Assembly: GCA_947623745.1 (NCBI GenBank)
Contig: CANQHN010000004.1
Location: 62,001-126,000 of the forward strand
Length of the DNA: 64,000 nt
Source: an uncultured Oscillospiraceae bacterium
Lineage (GTDB): Bacteria > Bacillota > Clostridia > Oscillospirales > Oscillospiraceae
Direction of reading: 5' to 3'
In this document: piece after piece, positions 16,004-26,501 of the stretch
Layout of the letters: each line of letters starts with the position of its first letter
Numbering within the stretch: position 1 is the first letter of the stretch
Notes under the pieces: model-generated
Database searches by the model: none
What the model was told of the DNA's origin: nothing
What the model saw: the letters and a program-made list of their open reading frames with translations, nothing else
Position numbers and translations under genes: made by a program

Positions 16004-17153
16004 TGTCTTTTTCCTCCATTGGCAAACCGAAACGGAACACAGCGCCGCCCTCCGGGGCGTTCCCCGCCTCAAAGAAACCGCCGTGGGCTTTGACGATGCT
16101 CTGACAGACGGACAGGCCGATGCCCATCCCCCGGGAGGAGTCGCCGGACGCCTCGGCGGGGAGCTGCTGGCCGGCCTGGATGAGCTCGATCAGGTCGGGG
16201 TCCAGGCCCCGGCCGTGGTCCCGGACCTCCACCACCGCCCAGTCCTCCTGGCGGAGCAGGCGCAGGGTGATGGTCTGCGTGTCGCCGGAGTGGCGGATGG
16301 CGTTCTCCAGTAGGTTGACGATCACCTGCTTGACCAGCATGGGGTCCATGGGCAGGTACAGGATGTCCTCGGAGAGCTCCAGGGACACGTTGGCGTCGGG
16401 GAAGCGGCGGTGGGTGGCCATCACCGCGTCGCCGGCCACCTCCTCCAGCATCTCGTCCCGCTTTTTCAGGGGCATGGTGCCGTCCTGGATGCGGGTGACG
16501 GACAGGATGTTTTCCACCATGGTGATCATGGCGTCCGCGTCGTCCTTGATGTCGGCCAGCAAGGCCATGTTCTTGGGGGAGGTGTCGGAGCTCTCCATCA
16601 GCACGGCGATGGCGCCGGAGATGGCGGTGAGGGGGGTGCGCAGGTCGTGGGAGACGGAGCGCAGGATGTTGCCGCGGATGGACTCCCGGGCCGCCTCCAG
16701 CTGGAGGGCGGCCTTCTCCTTGTTAGCGCGCTGGTTGAGCTCGTACAGGGCCTTGGCGTCCTGCTCCCGCTTGACGGCCTCCTCGGCCATCAGCTTGGCC
16801 CGGGTGGTGAGGGCGCATACGATGATGGAGATGATGATCATGCTCAGCATGGCCACCGGGTAGCCCGTCACGCTCAGGGAGAACTGGGAGTAGGGGTACA
16901 TGAAGAAGTAGTTGACGCAGAAGCCGCCCACCAGCGAGGCCATGATGCCGAAGAAGTATCGGTTGGTGAGCACGGAGATGAGCACCACCGCCAGCACGAA
17001 CACCAGGGCGGAGTTGTTTTCCGCGCCGGTGTGGCCCAGCAGGGCGCCGGAGATCATGTAGGCCGCCCACAGCAGGACGATGGTGACGGCGATATCCCTG
17101 GGCGGCCCCGCGATGCGGTGCCACAGCGCCAGGGCGCGCTGATTGAGATCCAC
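15996..17153 (-). CDS. Short KdpD-like sensor histidine kinase (DUF4118)
   Basis: 385-residue membrane kinase. Four N-terminal helices (about 18-117) form a DUF4118 sensor domain as in KdpD; then a coiled linker, HisKA with H169 in SVSHDLRTPL, and HATPase_c with NLLENAIRHSG and GMGIGLSVCQSIV. The large N-terminal KdpD and Usp cytoplasmic domains of full KdpD are absent, so potassium/c-di-AMP sensing by those modules is not expected. Start is GTG at 17153 with GAGAGGAG upstream. Forms a two-gene operon with the regulator; phosphotransfer to D55 of that protein is the natural inference. Confidence 0.9.
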   Translation of the reverse strand: MDLNQRALALWHRIAGPPRDIAVTIVLLWAAYMISGALLGHTGAENNSALVFVLAVVLISVLTNRYFFGIMASLVGGFCVNYFFMYPYSQFSLSVTGYPVAMLSMIIISIIVCALTTRAKLMAEEAVKREQDAKALYELNQRANKEKAALQLEAARESIRGNILRSVSHDLRTPLTAISGAIAVLMESSDTSPKNMALLADIKDDADAMITMVENILSVTRIQDGTMPLKKRDEMLEEVAGDAVMATHRRFPDANVSLELSEDILYLPMDPMLVKQVIVNLLENAIRHSGDTQTITLRLLRQEDWAVVEVRDHGRGLDPDLIELIQAGQQLPAEASGDSSRGMGIGLSVCQSIVKAHGGFFEAGNAPEGGAVFRFGLPMEEKDNG

Positions 17154-17202
17154 GGGTGTGCGCTCCTCTCCCAGAAATCAACGGGTATACTAACCTACAT
17201 TT

Positions 17203-17231
17203 ATTATACCCGGGGTAGCCGCAAAGCGCAA
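17203..17231 (-). promoter_or_regulatory. Promoter of the KdpDE-like operon
   Basis: Minus strand TTGCGC (17226-17231), 17-bp spacer, TATAAT (17203-17208). Confidence 0.75.
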
Positions 17232-17299
17232 GTTAAGGAATCGTACAAACTGCGGGCGGGGGCGGGGGAAAACTTCGGTCAAAAAAACGGGCCGGTCGC

Positions 17300-17328
17300 T
17301 TGTATGAGGGGCGGAAAGATGTTATAAT
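17300..17328 (+). promoter_or_regulatory. Promoter of pyrE-radC
   Basis: TTGTAT (17300-17305), 17-bp spacer, TATAAT (17323-17328). Confidence 0.7.
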
Positions 17329-17388
17329 GACTTGATTGCCTGCCCGCCGGGACGCGGAGCGGAGAATTTCGACAGGGAGAGCGTTTTT

Positions 17389-18063
17389 ATGACTTACAAA
17401 GAGGAATTCATCACTTTTATGGTGCGGTCCGGCGTGCTGACCTTCGGGGACTTCACCACCAAATCGGGCCGAAAGACCCCCTATTTCGTCAACACCGGCA
17501 ACTACAAGACCGGCGCCCAGGCCGCCAAGCTGGGGGACTACTACGCCGCCTGCGTCCAGGAGAACATGCCCGAGGGCATCGACTGCCTGTTCGGCCCGGC
17601 CTATAAAGGAATCCCCCTGGCCGTGTCCGCCGCCGCCTCCCTGTACCGCAATTACGGCCGGGACCTGCCCTACTGCTTCAACCGCAAGGAGGCCAAGGAC
17701 CACGGCGAGGGCGGCTCCATGGTGGGCTACAAGCCCAAGGACGGCGACCGGGTGGCCATCATTGAGGATGTGGTCACCGCCGGCACCGCCGTGCGGGAGT
17801 CCATCCAGCTGTTCCAGAACGTGGCCGACGTGAAGATGACCGCCCTGTTCGTCTCCGTGGACCGGATGGAGCGGGGCACCCGGGAGTGCTCCACCCTGGA
17901 CGAGCTGCGCCAGGACTACGGCATCCAGGTCTACCCCATCGTCACCGTGCGGGAGGTCATCTCCTTCCTCCACAACAACCCCATCGACGGGAAGGTCTGT
18001 ATCGACGACGGGATGAGAGAGCGGATGGAGGCCTACCTGGCCCAGTACGGGGCGAAGGCCTGA
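17389..18063 (+). CDS. pyrE: Orotate phosphoribosyltransferase
   Basis: 224-residue cytoplasmic enzyme converting orotate and PRPP to OMP in de novo pyrimidine synthesis. The PRPP-binding motif is clear in RVAIIEDVVTAGTAVRES (about residues 123-140); FGPAYKGIPLA and CFNRKEAKDHGEGG are the usual PyrE loops. The ATG at 17389 follows AGGGAGA at good distance; an upstream in-frame ATG lacks an SD. radC follows after 38 nt with no terminator. The pathway partner pyrB lies far away (55451), so pyrimidine genes are scattered here. Confidence 0.95.
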   Translation: MTYKEEFITFMVRSGVLTFGDFTTKSGRKTPYFVNTGNYKTGAQAAKLGDYYAACVQENMPEGIDCLFGPAYKGIPLAVSAAASLYRNYGRDLPYCFNRKEAKDHGEGGSMVGYKPKDGDRVAIIEDVVTAGTAVRESIQLFQNVADVKMTALFVSVDRMERGTRECSTLDELRQDYGIQVYPIVTVREVISFLHNNPIDGKVCIDDGMRERMEAYLAQYGAKA

Positions 18064-18101
18064 GCAACGCCCGCATCCAGACAGAGAGGAGCTGACAGCC
18101 C

Positions 18102-18800
18102 ATGGTCGGCGAGGGCCCCAAAAAGAAAACGTCCATCCACGCCGGCCACCGTGGCCGGGTGAAGCAGGAGTTCCTGGAGCGGGGCCTGGAGGGCTGGCCC
18201 GACCACCGGGTGCTGGAGCTGCTGCTGTTCTACGCCCTGCCCCAGGGGGACGTGAACGGCCTGGCCCATGAGCTGCTGGACCGGTTCGGCTCCCTGGCCG
18301 GGGTGCTGGACGCCTCGGCGGACGAGCTGTGCAAGGTCAAGGGGGTCAGCGAGCACACCGCGGTCCTGCTGCGCCTGGCCCCGGCCCTGGCAGGGCGGTA
18401 TATGAGCAGCCGCGCCGGGGTGCGCCCGGTCATCAACTGCGCCGCGGACGCCTATCAGGTGCTGGCCCCCCGGCTGGTGGGGGCCAAAAATGAGATGGCC
18501 TGGGTGCTGTGCCTGGACGGGAAGAACCAGATCCTGGGGGTGCGCCGGCTGTCGGAGGGGTGCATCGACGCCACCGCCATCAACATCCGCCGCATCGCTG
18601 AGGAGGCTATGGCCCTGCGGGCGGCCAGGATCTACCTGGCCCACAACCACATCAGCAACATCGCCCTGCCCTCCCGGGCCGACCTGGACACCACCATGGC
18701 CATCCGCGCCGCCCTGGACAACATCGGCCTGGAGCTGGTGGACCACCTGGTGTTCGTGGACGGGGACATGATCTCCATGCGGGAGAGCGGACTGCTGTAA
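18102..18800 (+). CDS. radC: RadC/JAMM-domain protein with altered HxH loop
   Basis: 232-residue RadC family protein: N-terminal helix-hairpin-helix region (about 30-100) and a JAMM/MPN metalloprotease-like domain (about 108-230). The zinc pattern H181-x-H183-x10-D194 is preserved, but the loop usually read as HNHPSGDPTPS is HNHISNIALPS here. RadC was named for DNA repair but its role is uncertain; the fold resembles deubiquitinase-type metalloproteases. GAGGAG precedes the ATG. Probably co-transcribed with pyrE; uvrB follows under its own SOS promoter. Confidence 0.9.
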   Translation: MVGEGPKKKTSIHAGHRGRVKQEFLERGLEGWPDHRVLELLLFYALPQGDVNGLAHELLDRFGSLAGVLDASADELCKVKGVSEHTAVLLRLAPALAGRYMSSRAGVRPVINCAADAYQVLAPRLVGAKNEMAWVLCLDGKNQILGVRRLSEGCIDATAINIRRIAEEAMALRAARIYLAHNHISNIALPSRADLDTTMAIRAALDNIGLELVDHLVFVDGDMISMRESGLL

Positions 18801-18817
18801 AAATCGGAAACTCCCTA

Positions 18818-18846
18818 TTGCAATAGAACATTAGTTCTGATATAAT
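18818..18846 (+). promoter_or_regulatory. uvrB promoter with LexA (SOS) box
   Basis: TTGCAA (18818-18823), 17-bp spacer, TATAAT (18841-18846). Within the spacer lies GAACATTAGTTC (18826-18837), fitting the Gram-positive LexA/DinR core GAAC-N4-GTTC, so LexA would block RNA polymerase directly. Confidence 0.85.
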
Positions 18847-18905
18847 GGCAAAAACAGGCGCCCGCCCGGCGGACGGGCGCTCCGGCTGCCCGGGAGGTGA
18901 AACTG

Positions 18906-20876
18906 GTGCCCAGGTTCCAAGTCGTATCTGAATACACCCCCAGCGGCGACCAGCCCGAGGCCATCGAGGCCCTGGCCAGGGGCATCGAGATGGGCCTGGA
19001 CGAGCAGACCCTGCTGGGCGTCACCGGCTCGGGCAAGACCTTCACCATGGCCAAGATCATCGAGGCCGTCCAGCGCCCCACCCTGGTGCTGGCCCACAAC
19101 AAGACCCTGGCCGCCCAGCTGTGCGCCGAGTTCCGGGAGTTCTTCCCCAACAACGCGGTGGAGTATTTTGTGTCCTACTACGACTACTACCAGCCCGAGG
19201 CCTATATCCCCCACACCGACACCTTCATCGAGAAGGACTCCTCCATCAACGAGGAGATCGACCGGCTGCGGCTGTCCGCCACCGCCTCCCTGCTGGAGCG
19301 GCGGGACGTGATCGTGGTGTCCTCCGTGTCCTGCATCTACGGCCTGGGCGAGCCGGAGGACTTCGAGAAGATGATGGTCTCCCTCCGGGTGGGGATGGAG
19401 ATCAAGATCGAGGAGCTGCTGAAAAAGCTGGTGGCCATCCGCTACGAGCGCAACGACATCGCCTTTGAGCGCAACATGTTCCGGGTCCGGGGGGACACGG
19501 TGGAGGTCTGGCCCGCCTACTGGAAGGACACCGCCCTGCGCATCGAGTTCTTCGGGGACGAGATAGACCGCATCTCCGAGATCAACTCAGTCACCGGCGC
19601 CCCTGTCCGGCGGCTGACCAACATCCCCATCTGGCCCGCCACCCACTACGTCACCCCCAAGGAGAAGATGGACGCCGCCATCCAGGAGATCTACCGGGAG
19701 ATGGAGGAGCGCGTGGCCTTTTTTGAGGGGGAGAACAAGCTCATCGAGGCCCAGCGCATCAAGCAGCGCACCATGTACGACGTGGAAATGATCCAGGAGA
19801 TCGGCTACTGCTCCGGCATCGAGAACTACTCCCGGGTCATCGAGGGCCGGCCCGCGGGCTCGCCCCCCCACACCCTGCTGGACTACTTCCCCAAGGACTT
19901 CGTCCTGTTCATCGACGAGAGCCACGTGACCCTGCCCCAGGTGCGGGCCATGTACAACGGCGACCGGGCCCGAAAGACCACCCTGGTGGACTACGGGTTC
20001 CGCCTGCCCTGCGCCTTCGACAACCGCCCGCTGAAGTTCGACGAGTTTGAAAAGCGGGTCAACCAGGTGATCTATGTCTCCGCCACGCCGGGGGAGTACG
20101 AGCGCACCCGCTCCGGCCAGATCGTGGAGCAGGTCATCCGGCCCACCGGCCTGCTGGACCCCCGGGTGGAGGTCCGCCCGGTGGAGGGGCAGATCGACGA
20201 CCTGATCGGTGAGATCAACGCCCGCATCGCCCGGAACGAGCGGGTGCTGGTCACCACCCTCACCAAGCGCATGGCCGAGGACCTGACCGCCTACCTCCAG
20301 AACACGGGCATCAAGGTGCGCTACATGCACCACGACATCGACGCCATGGAGCGCATGGAGATCATCCGGGACCTGCGCCTGGGCACCTTCCACGTGCTGG
20401 TGGGCATCAACCTGCTCCGAGAGGGTCTGGACCTGCCGGAGGTGTCCCTGGTGGCCATCCTGGACGCGGACAAGGAGGGCTTCCTGCGCTCCGAGACCTC
20501 CCTGATCCAGACCATCGGCCGGGCGGCCCGGAACGCGGAGGGCATGGTCATCATGTACGCCGACGGGATCACCCCCTCCATGGCCCGGGCCATGGAGGAG
20601 ACGGAGCGCCGCCGGGAGAAGCAGGACGCCTTCAACCGGGCCCACGGCATCGTCCCCAAGACCATCATCAAGAGCGTCCGGGACCTGCTGGACATCACCG
20701 CCCAGGACGAGGACGCCTCCGCCCAGCGCCGGGGCGAGGTGAAGGCCCTGACCAAGCAGCAGAAGGCCGAGCAGATCGCCCGGCTGGAGAAGGAGATGAA
20801 GGCCGCCGCCAAGATGCTGGAGTTCGAGCTGGCGGCCGCCCTCCGGGACCAGATCATCGAACTGAGAGGGAAGTAA
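18906..20876 (+). CDS. uvrB: Excinuclease ABC subunit B
   Basis: 656-residue helicase-like core of nucleotide excision repair that verifies damage and loads UvrC. Walker A GVTGSGKT is at about residues 38-45; the damage-probing beta-hairpin includes [12 protein letters not shown]; helicase motifs [11 protein letters not shown] and QTIGRAARN follow; a C-terminal UVR domain ([20 protein letters not shown]) binds UvrC. GTG at 18906 gives an 8-nt gap from GGGAGG; the in-frame GTG at 18897 overlaps that SD and is unlikely. Controlled by a LexA box. Its stop overlaps the next gene's ATG (TAATG). Confidence 0.97.
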   Translation: MPRFQVVSEYTPSGDQPEAIEALARGIEMGLDEQTLLGVTGSGKTFTMAKIIEAVQRPTLVLAHNKTLAAQLCAEFREFFPNNAVEYFVSYYDYYQPEAYIPHTDTFIEKDSSINEEIDRLRLSATASLLERRDVIVVSSVSCIYGLGEPEDFEKMMVSLRVGMEIKIEELLKKLVAIRYERNDIAFERNMFRVRGDTVEVWPAYWKDTALRIEFFGDEIDRISEINSVTGAPVRRLTNIPIWPATHYVTPKEKMDAAIQEIYREMEERVAFFEGENKLIEAQRIKQRTMYDVEMIQEIGYCSGIENYSRVIEGRPAGSPPHTLLDYFPKDFVLFIDESHVTLPQVRAMYNGDRARKTTLVDYGFRLPCAFDNRPLKFDEFEKRVNQVIYVSATPGEYERTRSGQIVEQVIRPTGLLDPRVEVRPVEGQIDDLIGEINARIARNERVLVTTLTKRMAEDLTAYLQNTGIKVRYMHHDIDAMERMEIIRDLRLGTFHVLVGINLLREGLDLPEVSLVAILDADKEGFLRSETSLIQTIGRAARNAEGMVIMYADGITPSMARAMEETERRREKQDAFNRAHGIVPKTIIKSVRDLLDITAQDEDASAQRRGEVKALTKQQKAEQIARLEKEMKAAAKMLEFELAAALRDQIIELRGK

Positions 20877-21613
20877 TGGAACGACTCAGAAGGCTCAAGT
20901 GCCTCAACGCCCTGCAGCTGAAAGTCATCGCCATGGTGCTGATGCTGTGCGACCACGCCTGGGGCACCGTCGCCCCCGGCCGGGGCTGGCTCACCGCCGT
21001 GGGCCGGCTGGCCTTCCCCATCTTCGCCTTTCAGCTGGCGGAGGGGTTCGCCCTGACCCATGACCGGAAGAAATACCTCGGGCGGATGTTCCTGTTCGCC
21101 CTGATCTCCGAGATCCCATTCGACCTGATGACCGGGGAGGGCCTGCTCCACCAGAACGTGATGTTCACCTTCTGCGAGGCCCTGCTGGCCCTGATGGTGC
21201 TGGATCGGGCGCGGAGGAGGGGGAAGGTGGTCTTTGCCCTGACCCTGGCGGCGACGCTGGCGGTGACCTGGGTGGTGGGCATCTTCACCTTCGTGGACTA
21301 TATGTACTACGGCATCTGGACCGTGATCGTGTTCTACCTGTTCCGGGATGTGAAATGGGGCTGGCTGGGGGAGCTGGCCTGCCTCTTCTATATCAACTGG
21401 GAGCTGATCGGCGGGCTGGTCTATCCGGTCACTGTGTTCGGGGTGAGCTTCGACATCCCGGAGCAGGGCCTGGCGCTGCTGGCGCTCCCCCTGATCTGGC
21501 TCTACAACGGCGAGCAGGGCCCCCACAGCCGGGCCATCCAGTACGCCTGCTACGCCTTCTACCCGGTACACATCGCGGTGCTGGTGCTGCTGACAAGAAT
21601 CCTTTACGGATGA
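20876..21613 (+). CDS. TraX family membrane protein
   Basis: 245-residue polytopic membrane protein of the TraX family, named after the F-plasmid pilin N-acetyltransferase and related to membrane acyltransferases. The N-terminal LQLKVIAMVLMLCDHAW is the family signature; about seven hydrophobic segments follow, with conserved FPIFAFQLAEGF and the C-terminal YACYAFYPVHIAVL. Chromosomal Firmicutes TraX homologues have no proven substrate. It is translationally coupled to uvrB (1-nt overlap), so SOS induction would raise its transcription. No pilus or conjugation gene is nearby. Confidence 0.88.
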   Translation: MERLRRLKCLNALQLKVIAMVLMLCDHAWGTVAPGRGWLTAVGRLAFPIFAFQLAEGFALTHDRKKYLGRMFLFALISEIPFDLMTGEGLLHQNVMFTFCEALLALMVLDRARRRGKVVFALTLAATLAVTWVVGIFTFVDYMYYGIWTVIVFYLFRDVKWGWLGELACLFYINWELIGGLVYPVTVFGVSFDIPEQGLALLALPLIWLYNGEQGPHSRAIQYACYAFYPVHIAVLVLLTRILYG

Positions 21614-21628
21614 GAGCGGGAGGAAACT

Positions 21629-22117
21629 ATGGCTAAAAAAGAGGAAAAAACCAACGTCATGCGGGTGCTGGAGCAGAAGGGAATCCCCTACACCGCCCAC
21701 ACCTACGAGCACGAGGAGGGCGTGGCGGTGGACGGCGTCACCGTGGCCGCCCAGGTGGGGGTGGACCCGGAGTGCGTGTTCAAGACCCTGGTGGCCCGGG
21801 GGGCCTCCAAGGCCATCTATGTGTTCTCCATCCCCGTGGCGGACAGCCTTGACTTGAAAAAGGCCGCCAAGGCGGTGGGGGAGAAGTCCATCGAGATGGT
21901 CCACGTGAAGGAGATCCTGGCCCTCACCGGCTACATCCGGGGCGGCTGCTCCCCGGTAGGGATGAAGAAGCAGTACCCCACCGTGTTCCACGAGACCGCC
22001 GAGATTTTGGACACCATCATGGTCTCCGCCGGGAAGATCGGCTACCAGGTGGAGCTGGCCCCCGCCGACCTGATCGCCCTGGTGGGCGCGTCCACCGCCG
22101 ATCTGACGGTGGAGTGA
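21629..22117 (+). CDS. ybaK: YbaK/EbsC-type aminoacyl-tRNA deacylase
   Basis: 162-residue YbaK family protein that hydrolyses mischarged Cys-tRNA(Pro) in trans. The conserved lysine lies in CVFKTLVARG (about residues 49-58), with GYIRGGCSPVGMKK and VSAGKIGYQVELAP further on, as in YbaK rather than ProX. Length is typical. GGGAGGAAACT precedes the ATG. It is third in the uvrB transcript, 15 nt after the TraX gene. Its stop directly abuts the stop of the convergent gene with no spacer. Confidence 0.92.
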   Translation: MAKKEEKTNVMRVLEQKGIPYTAHTYEHEEGVAVDGVTVAAQVGVDPECVFKTLVARGASKAIYVFSIPVADSLDLKKAAKAVGEKSIEMVHVKEILALTGYIRGGCSPVGMKKQYPTVFHETAEILDTIMVSAGKIGYQVELAPADLIALVGASTADLTVE

Positions 22118-22399
22118 TCAGGGCCGGCCGGACTGGGGCTCCGCCTGGAGGGGGCGCAGCTCCTCCGAGATGGCCAGGCCCATGGCCAGCCCCAGGCGGA
22201 AGGCGTGGCCGGCCTCGAAACAGCCCCGGAGCTGTAAGCTGTCCCGCAGTTCCAGAGCCGCGCTCCGGCACTCCGGCGGGAAGGAGAACGCCAGCGCCCG
22301 CTCCAGCTGCTGGGAGACCTCCCGCTCGAAGTCCGTCCCGGGCTCGTAGGGGTGCTGGTCCCGCGCCAGATTGTAGAGTGAATTAAGCACATCCACCAT
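22118..22399 (-). CDS. Small alpha-helical protein, DUF6809-like
   Basis: 93-residue soluble helical protein of unknown function. The C-terminal half, CFEAGHAFRLGLAMGLAISEEL, resembles DUF6809 proteins, which are common in gut Clostridia and often near mobile elements; that assignment is from memory and moderate. A near-consensus promoter precedes it; the leader GTTTGGGGG gives only a moderate SD. Its stop abuts ybaK's stop, with no terminator seen. It is divergent from the XRE regulator, which may control it through the palindrome in its promoter. Confidence 0.7.
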   Translation of the reverse strand: MVDVLNSLYNLARDQHPYEPGTDFEREVSQQLERALAFSFPPECRSAALELRDSLQLRGCFEAGHAFRLGLAMGLAISEELRPLQAEPQSGRP

Positions 22400-22435
22400 G
22401 AGGAACCCCCAAACACATAATTAGATTACGCCCTT

Positions 22436-22464
22436 ATTATATACCTCACGAAATTACGTGTCAA
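22436..22464 (-). promoter_or_regulatory. Promoter with palindrome between DUF6809-like gene and XRE gene
   Basis: Minus strand TTGACA (22459-22464), 17-bp spacer, TATAAT (22436-22441). The spacer holds CACG-aaatta-CGTG (22447-22460), a candidate operator for the divergent XRE protein. Confidence 0.8.
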
Positions 22465-22481
22465 GGGAAGAATGGATCGTT

Positions 22482-22703
22482 ATGAAGAAAATTATGCCGG
22501 AGTTTGGGCAGCGCCTGCGGGAACTGCGGAAGGAAAAGAACTTAAAGCAGACAGAAATGGCGGATTTTCTCGGAAAATCTGAGGCGAATTATCAAAAAAT
22601 GGAGTACGGGAGCATCAACGTTCCCGCCCTGACCCTGATCAAGCTGGCCGATTTCTTTGCGGTCAGCCTGGACTATTTAGTGGGGCGCAGCGACCTGCGG
22701 TGA
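22482..22703 (+). CDS. XRE-family transcriptional regulator (73 aa)
   Basis: 73-residue protein that is almost entirely one Cro/CI helix-turn-helix: [20 protein letters not shown] then a recognition helix region [11 protein letters not shown] and [15 protein letters not shown]. Such minimal XRE proteins bind short palindromes as dimers. The ATG at 22482 is preferred; an upstream in-frame GTG lies inside the candidate promoter of the divergent gene. GGGAAG is about 11 nt upstream. The uvrA gene follows within 35 nt, so the two are probably one transcript; a likely binding site is the palindrome at 22447-22460. Confidence 0.85.
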   Translation: MKKIMPEFGQRLRELRKEKNLKQTEMADFLGKSEANYQKMEYGSINVPALTLIKLADFFAVSLDYLVGRSDLR

Positions 22704-22738
22704 CGCGGTGCGCCCCGGCGAAGGAGAAGCAACTGACC

Positions 22739-25570
<2,832 letters not shown>

Positions 25571-25601
25571 GGCGCCGCAGGCGCCGGACGGAGGAGGAGC
25601 T

Positions 25602-26093
25602 ATGGAGATCTTACAGTGGCTCACCGCCACCACAGCGGGGAAATGCGTGTTCACCACCCTGGTGTCCATGGTCCCGGTGATTGAGCTGCGGGCCGGCATC
25701 CCCTTCGGGGTGGCCCTGGGCCTGCCCTACTATCTGGCTTTCCCGGCGGCGGTGATGGGGAACATCCTGCCCGCCCCCTTCATCATCGTGTATATCCGGC
25801 GGATCTTCAAGTGGATGCGCCGCCGGCTGCCCCGGCTCAACGGGATCGTGGACGCCCTGGAGCACAAGGCCCACCTGAAGGGGCAGATCGTGAGCAAGTA
25901 CCAGTATCTGGGCCTGTGGCTGTTCGTGGCCATCCCCCTGCCGGGGACGGGGGCCTGGACGGGCTGCCTGGCGGCGGCCTTTCTGGATATGCGGCTGAAA
26001 CGGGCCCTGCCCGCGGTGGTGCTGGGGGTGATTACCGCCGGGTGCATCATGCTGGCCCTGACCCACGTGGGCGTGAACCTGTTTGTTGGGTGA
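25602..26093 (+). CDS. Small multi-drug export family membrane protein
   Basis: 163-residue membrane protein of the COG2426/Sm_multidrug_ex family, with about four hydrophobic segments. Typical residues are VSMVPVIELRAGIPFGVALG near the N-terminus, the cytoplasmic KWMRRRLPRL loop, and AIPLPGTGAWTGCLAA (about residues 111-126), the signature re-entrant-like stretch also seen in DedA-related proteins. Despite the name, transport has not been shown for most members. GGAGGAGCT precedes the ATG. It follows uvrA by 31 nt, spanning a small GGCGCC/GGCGCC hairpin; likely the same operon. Confidence 0.85.
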   Translation: MEILQWLTATTAGKCVFTTLVSMVPVIELRAGIPFGVALGLPYYLAFPAAVMGNILPAPFIIVYIRRIFKWMRRRLPRLNGIVDALEHKAHLKGQIVSKYQYLGLWLFVAIPLPGTGAWTGCLAAAFLDMRLKRALPAVVLGVITAGCIMLALTHVGVNLFVG

Positions 26094-26138
26094 ACCCCGG
26101 AGCCCCCGGAGGCATAGGATACCCCGGAGGTGGTGGCC

Positions 26139-26480
26139 GTGAGGCTGTTGTGGGAGGGACTGCTGACCCTGCTGTCCGCCCTGGGGCTGGCGATGCTGGG
26201 GACCCTGCTGTTCGGGCGGCTGCTGCGGCCCGCGGCGGGGCCGGAGGTGTTCATGGTTGTGCCGGCGTCCGGCGGCGGGGACAGCCTGGAGCGGGACCTG
26301 CGCTGCCTGATGTGGCTGCGCAGTCTGGGGCTGCTGCGCTGCCCGGTGGCCGTGGCGGACGCCGGGCTGGACGGGGGCGGCCGGGAGCTGGCTGCGCGCT
26401 GCGCCCGGCGCTGGCCGGGGGTGCGGGTGCTGGAGCCGGCGGAGCTGGCCGCCCTGGCCCGGGAGCAGGTACATCTGTAA
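26139..26480 (+). CDS. Unknown membrane-anchored protein, 113 aa
   Basis: I do not recognise this protein. It has one N-terminal helix (about residues 4-27, LLWEGLLTLLSALGLAMLGTLLFG) and a small soluble domain of alpha/beta character (VFMVVPASGGGDSLERDLRCL then VAVADAGLDGGGRELAARC), predicted to face the cytoplasm. The alternation of strands and helices loosely recalls a nucleotide-sugar or nucleotidyltransferase-like half-domain, but no motif supports a function. The GTG at 26139 gives an 8-nt gap from GGAGG; a GTG at 26130 overlaps the SD. Lies 45 nt after the multidrug-export-like gene and 21 nt before recD2; codon use is that of the neighbours. Confidence 0.7.
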   Translation: MRLLWEGLLTLLSALGLAMLGTLLFGRLLRPAAGPEVFMVVPASGGGDSLERDLRCLMWLRSLGLLRCPVAVADAGLDGGGRELAARCARRWPGVRVLEPAELAALAREQVHL

Positions 26481-26501
26481 CAAAGGAAGGAGGGGACCGA
26501 T

